Position numbers and translations under genes: made by a program
Source of the DNA: Blastocystis sp. Blastoise
Taxonomy: Eukaryota > Sar > Bigyra > Opalinata > Blastocystidae
Reading direction: 5' to 3'
Assembly (NCBI GenBank): GCA_039096225.1
Contig: JBBPEB010000021.1
Location: forward strand, 1-64,000
Length of the DNA: 64,000 bases
Shown here: one piece after another, positions 35,448 to 47,882 of the stretch
Layout of the letters: each line of letters starts with the position of its first letter
Position numbering within the stretch: the stretch's first letter is position 1
Notes under the pieces: generated by a model
Databases searched by the model: none
What the model saw: only the letters and a program-made list of their open reading frames with translations
What the model was told of the DNA's origin: nothing

Positions 35448-35597
35448 GATACAATAGGAGATGTACGTACACAAAAAGAAACTTTTTTTTTGATTGACCG
35501 AATTCCCATGAGAATATCATCGTGTTCTAGGGATTTTTCTTTACTGATCAAAATCATTTAGTTTACTTTTCTCGTTGTTTTTCTTTTAAATAGTATT
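35448..35597. promoter_or_regulatory. Compact bidirectional promoter region
   Basis: Only 150 bases separate the ATG of the PCID2-like gene (minus) from the ATG of the GOSR1-like gene (plus), so both must share this segment. It contains T and A runs (CTTTTTTTTTGATTGACC, TTTTTCTTTT). No specific factor site could be identified. Confidence 0.5.
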
Positions 35598-36835
35598 ATG
35601 ATGTCAAAGGTATGCATCTAGAAGAATATATTCTTTAAACTTATATATATAATTAGTGGGATAAGTTGAAGTTTGATGCTCGAAACATGGAGTCTTTACT
35701 TTCTGTATGAGTTAGATATCATTATTATTTTAAACAAGTATTGCATATATAGGATAAGATAGTTTCTTATCACAAATATGAAGTTTCTATCAAGAATCCA
35801 AATGCTGAAAAAGGTATTGTTGTTGGTTTTATTACTTTTTTTTATATTATACGCTATCAGTTATAGATATATAAATATAATTTTATTATTATAGAAGGTC
35901 TTTTTACAGAGATTCAAGAAAGTGAATATCAAATTGCTGCTCTATTTAATAAATATCAGTTATTAATTGATGATATGAATGATTATGTTCAAAAGAATTC
36001 TGATATTCGTAATGTTACTATTGTTCAGAGACAAAAAGAAATTATAAAGGAATTTAAATTAGAATATAATCGTACAAAGGTATATATAGATTGGTATATA
36101 GAGATAGTTATATATATATATATATATAGATGAGTATTCATCGTAAATCAGATCGTCTTGCTTTATTAAGTAGAAATGGGTATATATATATATATATTAT
36201 TATTATTAAATTTAATTATATTTGATTTTTAATTTAATTTTATAATATTATTATTATTTAATGTATATATTTAATTTATTATTATTATTATTATAATTCT
36301 TATTATTGATTATTAATAATACTATTATATATATATATAGAGGAAGAGACGTAGAAAGTGATGAAATGGATTTATTATTAAAAGAAAACGAAAGTGTAAA
36401 AAATAGTAATCGTCTCGCAGATAATTTAATAGAGTATATATATTATATATATCATATATATATTACATAATATATATAAATTACAATAATATTTATATTA
36501 CACAATATATATATATATAGACAAGCAGGTGAAACTCATAATAATTTAAAGTCTCAATTTAATAATATACGAAATAGTCGTGAGAAAATGGGTGGTATTA
36601 TAGATAAATTACCAGTAATTGGAACATTATTGAAGAATATTGGAAATAAAAAGAATAAAGATAAGTATATATATTTATATATTCTCTATAAATATATGAA
36701 TGATTCCTAATATATATTACCTATTCAATATATATATATATTCTTTATTAATAAACATTCTATATATATAGTACCATTGTTGCTATAGTTATTGCTATAT
36801 TGATATGTTTCTGTATTTGGTACTTATTTCATTAA
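35598..36835 (+). CDS. GOSR1: Golgi Qb-SNARE, GOSR1/Gos1-like
   Basis: About 8 exons from ATG 35598 (MMSKWDKLKFDARNMESLLS) to TAA 36833-36835. The N-terminus has the WDxLxxxARxxE pattern of GOSR1. A helical Habc-like part (LFTEIQESEYQIAALFNKYQ) follows, then a SNARE helix (LLLKENESVKNSNRLADNLI, then EQAGETHNNLKSQFNNIR). The end KLPVIGTLLKNIGNKKNKD leads to a C-terminal anchor (TIVAIVIAILICFCIWYLF), the usual tail-anchored SNARE layout. It would act in ER-Golgi or intra-Golgi fusion. Length (about 225 residues) fits the family. The introns are mainly GT(AT)nAG. The other Qb-SNARE families are possible but fit the start and end less well. Confidence 0.8.
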
Positions 36836-37138
36836 AGAGTATATATTTTTATTTTCTATTTACTGTTTTATTCTTGCTTATTATTATATTAGTTTTATTA
36901 TTGAATATTCTCTCTCTATTCTTTTATAATGTTTTTATTTCATAAGTATCATTAGAAACTAAAGAAATAGTTGTTTATTTCATTTTTTGTTTTTTTATCA
37001 TTTTTATGTGATACTATTGTTTTTTTATGTATAAGAGAATGATTATAAATAAGAAATGAATAAAAAAAGAATTGTATTTTTAGATCCTATTGTTCATATT
37101 CAATAATAAATAAACAAAGAATAGACGAAGTTTTCTTT

Positions 37139-37400
37139 CACTTGTAGGCAGGTTTTTGTTGTTTAGCAAAGTGGCGCTTGGACCACCACAGACAGCCTCA
37201 AAAACAACCACCGCCTGGTGCTGGAAAAACCACATACCGACGGAAAGGTTACCACCAACCGGCGCTTCGAGGACCATTTTTGACTGTGAACAATTTTTTT
37301 TAAGAAGCAGTTTCAGAAATATTTTTGGCGGAAACAACACCACTTTTTGCCTCTTGACGAACATAAACACGCGAAATAAAAACACATATTTACTCTTATT
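37139..37400. repeat. GC-richer island starting with inverted-end sequence (left)
   Basis: The segment begins CACTTGTAGGCAGGTTTTT. That matches at 18 of 19 bases the reverse complement of 45307-45325. It goes on with GTGGCGCTTGGACCACCAC and other unusually GC-rich stretches. Its base composition is unlike everything around it. It may be one end of a mobile element or a member of a dispersed repeat family. Confidence 0.55.
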
Positions 37401-37599
37401 TAGCGTAAAGTGGGTATTAATGACACATTAACAGGGTCTAATAAGTTATTTTAGAAGTCATTTACATTTAATTAAGATTCTTTTTTATTCTCAAAACAAC
37501 TCATTTTCATCTCAATTGTAGTATAATAAAATAACAATAAAAATAACAAAATACAAAAATAATAAATAAATAATTAATAAATTAACATAGTATTTTAAT

Positions 37600-38010
37600 A
37601 TGTTTAACAGCCATCCCAAAGCATTGTTTTTTGACCATTTTGAGTAGCTATAAAAATGTAATTATAGAAATGTTGATAATATAATAATAATAAATAACAT
37701 ACCTTATATAGAATATATCAAAAGCAATCGTCCCTTCTAATTCTATACCAGTTCTGACAGCCTATAAAAAGAAAATCATAGAATTGATCAAAAATATAAT
37801 AATAATAAATAGCATACCTTTTACAAACACATCAAGCGCCACCTCATCTTTAGTTTCAAAACTATTCTGAAAGACTATAAAAAGTTTAAAATAAAAATGA
37901 TAAAAATATAATAATAATAAATAGCATACCTTGAACACACACATCAAGAACCGATTATACTTCAAGGACCACCAGCTAGAAGAAGACAACTTTCAAACCA
38001 AGTCATTCCT
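37600..38010 (-). pseudogene. Short exon/intron series without coherent frame
   Basis: On the minus strand, four exon-like blocks of 45-65 bases are split by three near-identical introns (GTATG(C/T)TATTTATTATTATTA ... TTTTTATAG). The third block reads AVRTGIELEGTIAFDIFYI, and the second NSFETKDEVALDVF in an open frame, but the junctions need alternative donors and other frames contain TGA or TAA. It may be a decayed gene, a transposon piece or a non-coding RNA. The block at about 37816-37826 carries the GTGGCGCTTGA motif of the GC islands. Confidence 0.35.
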
Positions 38011-38929
38011 GTTCAGTAGAGCACTAAAGACGAAGTCCTAACTTAATCCAAGAAAAACATTGTGCTCATCTTCTATTTGTTTGAGTCATAAATGATAACT
38101 ATATAATAGAATATATGTAAGAATAATGATACATACCATCATAATTCAAAAACAGCAACAACACAATATTTAATAAATAAAAAAATTATGTGAAAATCTT
38201 TTATAAAAAAAATTAAAATCCAGCCCCAAAACGGAATTTGTAAAAAATTTCACTACATAAAAACAAATTTTAATTTTACCCCCTCAGTGGTTTCTCTTTT
38301 TTTATCTCTTGAGAGACTGAATACTAAAAAGTTAACATAGTTTAAATGTTACTGTCTATTTATAATCAATGACTATTATTTTTATTTTTGTGTTATGGTA
38401 AGTAAAATTAGGTCACTGAAAGAGCAATGACCAATTTTGAACACAATGAAAACCATATTGTGTTTAATTGTGTAATTATATTAATTATATACTGCTTCAT
38501 TATGATAGTTAGGTCATTTAAAAAAAGAAAATGTTAAATCTGATATACTTTTACAAACTGATTGACTAATTCTTTAAAAATATTTTTTATGAATAATTAC
38601 TGGTTCTTTTTATTGCTACATACTTGTAGAAATGAATGTATAAAGAAATAAGTTTTTAGTGAATCAATTCAAAGAGTATTAATAGAAATTAAAGTGTAAA
38701 AAAAAATATTACTATAAACAAAACTATATATGTATAAACCTCTTACTTATTTAGCTAGAAACGTTAATAATAAACTAATTAATATTCTTATGATATAAAA
38801 TAAAAGAAGAAATAAATAAATTAAACAAAATAATATTATAAACGAATATATATATAGTATTTAGTAGATAATAAAAAGAATAATAACATGAAATAGTAAT
38901 TAAATATATATAATATTTTATTCCAGTTT

Positions 38930-40402
38930 ATTATGTTCATAAAGCGTTCGTTCGATTGATTGTAAGAGAAGTTAACAGAAGAATGGATAGAGAAGCTTAT
39001 TTTATATAAATAATACTAATAATAATAAGATATAGATTTAGTATAATAGATTAAGAAGAAGGTAAGATTAATAATAATAATAATAATAATAGTTATATAT
39101 ACTAATAGCTTCATTAATTTAAAACAACTAAATATAATCTTCTGTATATATATAAGAAACATAAACTTCATTTTCCCCTATATATAATTCTTTTATAGCT
39201 CCTATATTTTAGCTATTATTATTTCATCATTTTATTTAATATTCTTCTGTTATTGTATAGTTAAAAAAACAAGTTGATACAATACATACCTTTAAATATA
39301 TATGTATAATAAAGTGGCATATAGTAAAGAATGTCAGGCTTCATATATATATTGGGATATAAATTGAAGAGAAGGGATATAAATTAATAGAATTGCAGCA
39401 TAATCTGACTTTCAAAATCTATATATATGTATAAGTATATAATAATAAATATGAATATATGCCATTTTGATAGTTGTTGAAATTGTTCATGACATAATAG
39501 GAGAGATGAGGAAGTAGTATATATATAGAATCATAGGTATCAGATCTATATTGACCTATATATATAATAAAATATTATAATAATAATATTACAAATAATA
39601 ATAATATGCATAATAATAATAATAATAATCACAATACATACCCACAATTTGTGAGAGTAGTTGAAGACCTAAAAGGGGAGGTAAGGTGACTGTAGTGGGT
39701 AGGCAGTGGGTAGAGACGGTAGTGGGAGGGGTTTGAATGGGTGTTGGGGAGGTAGTTGTTATATATAGAGAGGAATCAGGATTTGTAGGTAGAGAGAATA
39801 GGTAGGAGATCAGAGAAGGAAGTAAAGGAAGACTATATATATAGTTATATATAATAATAATAATAATATGCTTTATTAAGATATTATAAATAAATAATAA
39901 AACAAAATACATTTCTTTTTTCATAATATTAATATAACTCTTTAATAAGTTGACAATAAGTACATATACATCTAATGTATTAATATATATAGAAGAGAGA
40001 GAAGTAATCATATTCATAATCTCTATTAATTCTTCATTTACATGTAAATAAAAAGGATTTAAATCTGGTTGGCGGGGAAGAGGGACTGATGAATTCTCAA
40101 TTTGGCGGGAACTGAATGTTTGTAATCCATCAAGAATAGATGTCAAACAATTTATTATATAAGTCATATAATCATCTATATATATGTATATATAATAATA
40201 ATAATAATAATAAATATTTACAAATATATAAATATAAAATATAATCATAATCTTAATAATAATATATATAATTACGAATAATTTGTTCATTAGAAATATT
40301 ATTATTTGAGGGGTTTTGGTTATGAATACAGGCACTTATATTGGATATACAGAAACGAATAGAACTCTATATATATGTATATATATATGCTGAAATATAA
40401 AC

Positions 40403-40459
<57 letters not shown>

Positions 40460-40853
40460 TTTATATACCTTATGAAAATCAAAATCTTGTCGAAGTAAAC
40501 GTGTGAATGAACATATTTCAAACAATATATATAAGTATTCTAAGGGTAGTGAAGAAGGTACTGAAGGGTAGGGAGAAAGAAGAAGAGAAGGCTTATATAA
40601 TAATAATAAATATAATAATAATATCAAATATAATAATAATAATACATATAATAATATATGCATACCTTAAGTAATGTATATAGTTCTTCTAGTTGTTCAT
40701 CAGTAATAAATATTTTATGTATATATTTATTTAGTAAATATCCACTTCTCTTCATAAGTCCTTTTTCTTGGCATTGTAAACCAAGTATATATATAGAGAA
40801 ACAAACGTCATATGTATTCTCCATTGAAGAAAGAAGATTTGTATATCTATAAC

Positions 40854-40918
<65 letters not shown>

Positions 40919-41078
40919 ATAGTAAATAATAATAAATGTGATAATAATTATAAGTCTATATTTACCTATATATAGTTTCTTCAAGAATAGAAATAACAAA
41001 CACATGCTTATGGGCAGCATAATCGCGGTTATTCGAGAAACACATTAACATATTCACAACAAATGGACCCATAGAATC

Positions 41079-41152
<74 letters not shown>

Positions 41153-43482
41153 AAAAAAGTAATGCAACCAATTTAGATATAATAATAAAAAAAAATAAAA
41201 CAATAATAATAATAATAATAATAAACATTATAATAATAATGCTATATACCCTTCAATGTTGAGTCTCCAAATACAGATATTAAATGATAAAGAGCTTCTA
41301 TATATCTCCATGTATATTTCGAGTGATCCCCGCGGGGATCAGCAAGATTTTGTTGAAGTTGTTCTAAGAGTAATGTAACATAGCTACCTACTTTTGTAGG
41401 ATTATTCTTTAATATAGTTTGTGCCAATTTATAAACTTTTGTTTGATAATCATATATATCAATGTTAAGAGATAAATCTTCAGATAAATCAAAATTTTCA
41501 GGGAACCTATATATATATATAATATTATGTAGATTCTAATTGAATCAATAATAATTTAAATAAATAAAATAAAATAAAATAAAATAAAATAAAATAAAAT
41601 AAAATAAAATAAAATAAAATAAAATAAAATAAAATAAAATAAAATAAAATAAAATAAAATAAAATAAAATAAAATAAAATAAATAATATATATATACATC
41701 ATTTGTTGAATAATCGAGTCCATGACAGAAGGGAGAAGAGATAGAGAAGGGAAGAGAGAGAGGAAATAAGGTTGTTCAATATGACTGCAATAATCGTGGA
41801 AATGAAGGAAAATTAATAAAGAACGAGTAGAATAGATTTAAAATAGAATAAAAATAGAATAGTATAAATATGAAAGGATATAATTAATATTTCAAGAACA
41901 GGGTATACACAGGGTGAGGGATAAAATGTGACTTTCCCAAGGAAATCGAGAGATATAGAGAAATAAATAGAAAGAAGAGATGCAAGACGATTATCAGCCT
42001 GTATAATAAATGGAATAATAAATATAATGATAAAATAATATTAATAAAAAAATAATAATGATAATAAGTAGAAAATAAAAATAATAAATAGAATAATAAA
42101 ACATAATAATAAATAGCTATATATAATATATACATCATTCTTAATAAATACATGAAATTGAGCCAGTTCATATCCAATAATATTAATCAGTTCCGCTAGA
42201 ATAACAAGGAAGTCCATATCAATATCTACAGGAGAAGAGAAAGAAAGAGAAGGAGAGAGAGTAGTATATATAGAAGGTAAGAAGTTAAAGAAGAAGAGAT
42301 AGTTGTATATATAGAAGGAGAGAAATAAATGTATTAAATATAATAATAAAATATAGAATAATAATAATAATAATAATATATAAAAGATATATATTGAGTA
42401 GAATGAGACAGTTAATCTTATCATCTAGACTCATACCTTTATCAATTATCTATATATAATAATAATAATAATAATAATATACTATAGCTATCATCAACTT
42501 TATTTATTGAATATATTATAAAAGTCTTCACAAAAGCCATTAATAAAATGAGATGAATTCGATATATATAAGTCAAAATATTTATGGTAATTCTGTAATA
42601 TTCATAGACATATACAGAACAGACTCTATATATACATATAAAAAATAATATGTATACTAAGTATAATAATAATTTAAGAAATAGGTATAATGATAATAAT
42701 ATATATACAATCATTTCACTATTATTACAATCTAAATAACACCCCAATTGTGATTTAGTAATACAGAAAGAACGGTTTCTAACAAACTATGTTAATAATA
42801 AAAAATATAATAATAGTAATAATATACAGTTTATTAACCTTCAACAAATAGTGCTTTATTCACGATTATATATAGAAGAATTGAAAAAGAGACATACCTA
42901 TAGAATAAGGACAGTAATTAAGGAGACTATATATATATTAAGAGTAACTATTATATTTATATAAATAATATTATAATAAATAAAAGAATACATAATAATA
43001 ATATAATCTATATCTTCATTTATTGTGTTCATTAACGAATATTCTTTATGATAATAGTGTTCATTTTAAAGCTCTTTCTGTAAGTGACATTAATTGTTTT
43101 TGTATAGATATATAGAATAAGGAATACTATCAAGAGACTAAGTATAAGAAAATTGAGAAGACAAAGAAGGTATTGAAATACTATTTATAAAGATACTAAA
43201 GATTATGATTATAATAAAGATGATAATGATATATATATACAGAATATATTGTTTATTTTTATATAATGAATTAAATATAGTAGTAATAGAAGCAGATTCA
43301 GTATGTATTTTAATATATATTTTAATACATTTGTAAACTATAGAATAATAATAATATAATAAAAGGATAAAAGGTAATTATAATAATATATATAGTGTAT
43401 ATATATGGTTTTCTATAGATTCAATAAGACAGATACATAATAAATTTCTATAAAAACTCACTATTTCTGTTAGCTTGTTCAT
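38930..43482 (-). CDS. XPOT: Exportin-T-like tRNA export karyopherin
   Basis: Many minus-strand exons, read in order, follow exportin-T: IIDKGMSLDDKINCL, then DIDMDFLVILAELINIIGY and FHVFIKND. These are followed by PENFDLSEDLSLNIDIYDYQ, AQTILKNNPTKVGSYVTLLL, WRYIEALYHLISVFGDSTLK, NRDYAAHKHVFVISILEETI, GLMKRSGYLLNKYIHKIF and EYLYILFEICSFTRLL. Exportin-T (Los1/Paused) carries mature tRNA out of the nucleus with RanGTP through HEAT-type helices. The first ATG (43480-43482, MNKLTEI then GTGAGT) and the last exon are provisional; several 5' exons (42640-43480) and 3' exons (38930-39560) were not resolved. An exon at about 39650-39860 carries a Pro/Thr-rich insert. The introns contain TA, ATT and AAAAT repeats. 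Confidence 0.82.
39675..39752 (+). other. G-run cluster with G-quadruplex potential
   Basis: At least eight runs of three or more G occur within about 80 bases on the plus strand, which is the template strand of the exportin-T-like gene. The coding strand encodes a Pro/Thr-rich insert (SPTPIQTPPTTVS). Nothing similar is seen elsewhere in this AT-rich window. Confidence 0.6.
40858..40915. repeat. (TA)n in exportin-T intron
   Basis: About 28 TA copies form the core of the intron upstream of the exon MENTYDVCFSIYI. A second tract at 41083-41150 fills the next intron upstream. Confidence 0.9.
41562..41683. repeat. (AAAAT)n pentanucleotide array, about 23 copies
   Basis: A nearly perfect AAAAT array lies in an exportin-T intron between the exons ...MDSIIQQM and FPENFDLSE. 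It is the only long pentanucleotide array in the window. Confidence 0.95.
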
Positions 43483-45371
43483 TTGAATATACCTGTAAAG
43501 TATTATTTAATTAATATATATATATACTATTATTATAAATTTTGTTAAAAAAACATCTTTCTTTTGTATCTTACTTTTTATTATTTTTGTATATAATAAT
43601 ATTATTTAAAAACCTAAATATAAATAAATATAAATATATTCATATATATTAAATAAAAAATGTATATATATGTATATATTCTTCTTAATAATAAAAAAGT
43701 ATACATATATACCATCATATTCAATTAAAATTGTTTTAAACATCATTTGTTAATTAAAAATTTCCTATATAAACCATAAATAAGATAAAAACTATTATAA
43801 AAAATATATTATTAAAAAAATATTATTAATAATTAAAAGTAATATATATATATATAATAAAATATTGAACTATAGAACTAACTGTAAATATACAATAAAA
43901 TAACTATATTCAGTATATTTAAAGTTAATATAATTAGAATAGCATTGTAAAATAATATAAATTAAATAAAAAACAAAATTAAATAAAAAATATATATGTA
44001 TAAATATTTACCTATAAGAATTTTTGTATTTGTTTTTGTTTCTTAATTTTGAATATTTAATAACCCAAGATGACATTATTGTAGTATATTTAATATCCTA
44101 AATTAAAATAAATAAATAATATAAAATAATAAATATATACAAAAAAAAATGATCTCCCATTCTCTCCCATTTTGAATTTCTTGAATTTATTTTGATTTGA
44201 AACTGTTCATATACCTTTTCAGAGTACCTTGAATCATTCCAATTATCAATAACCTATATAAAAATAATAATAATTATCAACATTTACAATACTTAGTTTA
44301 GCATACTTCTGACTACTTTATCACAATTGAATCACTGTCTAATAGCTTCAGGTACTGTCAATAACCTATAAATACAAATAAATATGAATATAATTGCATA
44401 ATTAAGTTTTTGAGTTTCAAATAAAAAGAAAATATTAATACTACAGAGATGATATATACTTCCTGAGATAGCTAGAATAAAAAATAAAATATAAATACTA
44501 ATAATTCATTCAGAATATGTATTTAAAATGCTGCTTTTTTTTATAAGAAAATAAAGTTAATTTTTTTTATAAGAAATTTACAGTGTAATTCTTTTAATAC
44601 AAAGTCAGTCGCCACTGAATTTTCTTAAAACAGAAAAAGTCTGCCTACTATTTAACTTTAGATTATAAAAATCATTGAATTATTATAAATGGATTTATTG
44701 ATAAAACTATTAATTATATTTGTTTGTACCGTTTTGAATGAAGAAGAATTTGTGTATAGAATGTTATTCATTAACTTTAATAAGAATAAAAAGGAAAAAA
44801 AAGCTAATTTGTTAAAAATATTTTTTTTGATATCCTTAAATAAAGTATTCATATAATGTGTCTACCAAGTATTCTAAGCACAGTCAAATGCAAATTATTC
44901 AACAAGAAGATAATTAAGAAAATGTTGATATAATCGTAGTATTCTTTTTAATTTTATTTAAGGTTCTTCTAACTGTCCTCATCAAAATAAACCCAGTAGA
45001 CACCTATATTCAACAGTTTAATACAATATTTTTCCATCACCATTAACTAGTTGTTTCTATAACATTTTCACATCAATTACAAGTATCATCGACTTTCCAA
45101 ACAATATATATTATTCATATTAAAAATTATATACTCTAATACAAAATAATTAAAAAAATGTAATGTTGTGTTTGCTTTTTATAAAAAAATACACAAAATG
45201 AGTATCAAGCGCCACTTGGTGGTCAGAAAGTCGAGGTAAAAAAAGATTTAAGAGCGTGTTCATTTTTTTTGGCGCTTAGGGGTACCACCAAATGGGGCTA
45301 CACGGGAAAAACCTGCCTACAGGTGTTTTTTTCTTTTTTTTTTAAACTATATTTTCGTTTTAAATTCAATT
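43483..45371. other. Gene-free region, possible remnants
   Basis: This is 1.9 kb of AT-rich sequence. Minus-strand pieces near 44200-44370 (for example VIDNWNDSRYSEK before GTATATG) look exon-like, and TATAGGTTATTGA occurs twice, but no continuous gene could be built. A 64-codon minus frame at 44658-44852 has no resemblance to a known family. The right end holds the GC-richer island. Confidence 0.45.
45196..45325. repeat. GC-richer island ending with inverted-end sequence (right)
   Basis: The island contains CAAGCGCCACTTGGTGGTC, a second GGCGCTTAGGGGTACCACC block and ends AAAAACCTGCCTACAGGTG at 45307-45325. That last sequence is the inverse of the start of the island at 37139 with one mismatch. 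Composition and motifs link the two islands. Confidence 0.55.
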
Positions 45372-46365
45372 ATGACATTTCATATCAAGGTCTTATCGCT
45401 CTTTAGTCTGCTTATAACAGTATGTATTGTTTTTCTATGGTCATTTAATCAAATAAAGTTTAGATTACTCAGTGTAAATCCCAAGATTCTCTTCAATGTA
45501 TTTATATCATATTTAAAATGATCTATACAATGTAGATTCACTTCAAGTTGATGAATATTTACATAATATCTCAATTCATTTTGACGAAGAAATGGAGTAT
45601 ACTCTTTATTAATACTTGTTTTATGTCAATTATGATGTGGTAAACATTTATTCTATTTACATATAGATTTGAACTTCAAGGACTTCTTCCAAATCAGAAG
45701 TATAATGTGTTAGTTTCATATCCTGGATCAATTCCTGCTCGATTTGTCACATTCCTAGAACCTAGAGATGATAATGATAATGAAACAGTTTGTGATCAAG
45801 ATTCTCGAAAGTTATTAGATACAACTCAATTGTTTTTTTATACTGATGAAAATACCATTCCGTATCAAATTAATTCTGACGATCATAAAGTATGAATTGA
45901 ATACTATGTTTCATATATAATAATAATAAACTATAGATTCTATATAATAATGTATTACATTTACAAGTACATAAACTATCTCCTTCTTATCATAATATAT
46001 ATGATCATGAACCAAGGTATATATATATTATGTTTATTATTATAAAAATATAAAAAATATTACTATTATATATATATATATATGATAAAAATGAAAATCT
46101 GTTATTCTATGATATATATAGAGTATTTTCAATTCTTCTACAATCTACCGTATTGAATATACCTCGAAATATATATAAGGATATTAGTATATATAATTAT
46201 TATTATCAATTAATATATCATATTAATACCGATATAACTATATACTATAACTATAACTATATATATATATTTTATATAGTTTTATTAATCATTGAAGGTA
46301 GTCTATCAATTCTTATTATTATGATTTCTATTCGATATTTACCTGTATTCAAATATATGGTATAA
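45372..46365 (+). CDS. Predicted type I membrane protein, function unknown
   Basis: ATG 45372 begins a signal peptide (MTFHIKVLSLFSLLITITQC) completed across the first intron. The lumenal part reads SLQVDEYLHNISIHFDEEME, then LQGLLPNQKYNVLVSYPGSI, then PARFVTFLEPRDD, RKLLDTTQLFFYTDENTI and LHLQVHKLSPSYHN. A single membrane segment (YIFYIVLLIIEGSLSILIIM) lies near the C-terminus, and TAA ends the frame at 46365. The pattern of a 'SYP..IPA' stretch followed by 'R.LLDT..LFF' recalls conserved eukaryotic ER membrane proteins of unknown role, but I cannot name the family. About six exons; the second acceptor was chosen because it extends the signal peptide in frame. Confidence 0.65.
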
Positions 46366-46689
46366 GTAGTATCTATTCATATAAATGATCGTATATCTAG
46401 AAATATTAGCCTGTTTTTATTGTAGAATATGTCTCTATTTTTTTTTCATTTTATTTCTGTCTTTTAAAACACTTCGCATGGATTTTATTTGTTTATATAC
46501 ACAATTATAAATTTAGTTTTTTTAATATTTTTTTAATCTTCAAAAATATTATTTACAATATAATAAATAAATAATAATTATACTACAATTAACGAACAAA
46601 ACTATAAGTCATTTTGTTTTTTATTTATTCATACACAATATATATTTATATTTTAGTTATTCTTTTCTTTTTTTTAATTTCAACTTATA
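46366..46689. other. Short convergent intergenic region
   Basis: 324 bases between the facing stops of the membrane-protein gene and CKS1. T-rich then A-rich; nothing else seen. Confidence 0.6.
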
Positions 46690-47282
46690 TTAATTATCTA
46701 ATCCATATTCTTTTCTGAAATTATCACGCGCAATCTTTGCTAATTCAGGATTCACAATACCTGTTGTAGGATCTGTTCCTAATCGTCTTCTAAATAATAA
46801 AATATTTGGCTCAGGTCTATATAAATAAATAAATAATTCATTAATATAATAAATAATCTATTAATATAATAAATAAATAAATAGTTCATTATAATAAACA
46901 ATCCATTATTTCATGAATATAATAAATAATCCATTAATATATAATAAATAAACAATCCATTATTATAATATAAACAATCCATTATTTCATGAATATAATA
47001 AATAAATAGTACATATAAAAATAAAATACCTATGACTTCCATAATGTTCCCAACCTAAACTCATCTTTATACCTAGACCTCTCCATTCAGCCTCACTTAA
47101 TAATTTACCTTTAGGAACTTGATATGCTAAATCTTTTGGTAAAATAACATGACTATAAAAATAAAAAAAAAAAGAATAGTGTATAGAAAACAAACAAATA
47201 AATCAAAATGAGCATACCGATATTCATATTCCTCATCGTAATATTTATCTGAGTAATCAATAGACGACGCTTGTGATGACAT
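46690..47282 (-). CDS. CKS1: Cyclin-dependent kinase regulatory subunit CKS1
   Basis: Three exons from ATG 47280-47282 to TAA 46690-46692. The product has the full CKS fold sequence: DYSDKYYDEEYEYRHVILPK, then LAYQVPKGKLLSEAEWRGLG, then IKMSLGWEHYGSHRPEPNIL and LFRRRL. The anion-binding residues of the family (Lys and Arg in SDKY and EYEYRH, Ser and Trp in MSLGW, Arg in LFRR) and the HxPEPHILLF-type hinge (here RPEPNILLF) are kept. CKS binds CDKs and phosphorylated substrates during the cell cycle. A tail of about 30 residues (GTDPTTGIVNPELAKIARDN) extends past the usual animal length, like the longer fungal proteins. The splice sites are canonical; the second intron carries repeated AATAAATAATCC-type units. 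Confidence 0.96.
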
Positions 47283-47882
47283 GAGCTCTATATACAATAT
47301 ATTGAGAATTGTTTATATTATTATATAGATGCGATGTATGTGATATAAAAATAGCAAACTACTTTGATCAATTCGAAGAAATAGACAACTTAATTTATCA
47401 ATAAATGAATGAAAAATAGTCTTGGAACTTCAGAATTTTCTCCCTCGTAAATTTTTTTTTATGTTTTTTGCCATTTTTTTTACTAATTATTTTATTCTAG
47501 TTAAAGGATCTATAATGACTTATATTTTCAATAAAAATATGTTATATGAGCAGTGAATCATCTTTTATATTTTTATTAAGTATCAAGTTCATTCACAAAG
47601 GTTTGAGAATTCCTGATATGATTAATTGAAGATCCTATTTGAATGCCTTAGACTGTTTAAAACATATTTAGAGTTTGAACAGTATTTTTAAAGTGCTATT
47701 ATAGAATTTGTCTCTTAGGATACTTATGAATTTGACCAATTTCCGTTAGTTGATTTATTAATGTGTTTAACTCGTTATACAAAATGTTTCTTTATATTAA
47801 AAAACGATCATAATCATTTTAATATACAAAAACTTTTTAAAAATATGAGACACATGTATGCAAATAAGAAAAAGATATACAA
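47283..47882. other. Intergenic region upstream of CKS1 and tRNA
   Basis: 600 bases of AT-rich mixed sequence between the CKS1 start and the tRNA gene. No gene was recognised and no long repeat is present. Confidence 0.55.

Larger units (their letters stand above)
36836..38930. other. Mostly non-coding region with GC-richer island and spliced-gene remnants
   Basis: This 2.1 kb holds the GC-richer island at 37139-37400, the exon-like remnant at about 37600-38010 and otherwise AT-rich sequence. A 101-codon minus frame at 37080-37385 lies across the island, but it shows no family resemblance and is likely incidental. Confidence 0.5.

Noticed and set aside
37080-37385. 101-codon minus-strand frame over the GC-richer island
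   Set aside because: No homology, no splice context, and the island looks like a repeat; kept only as part of the island.
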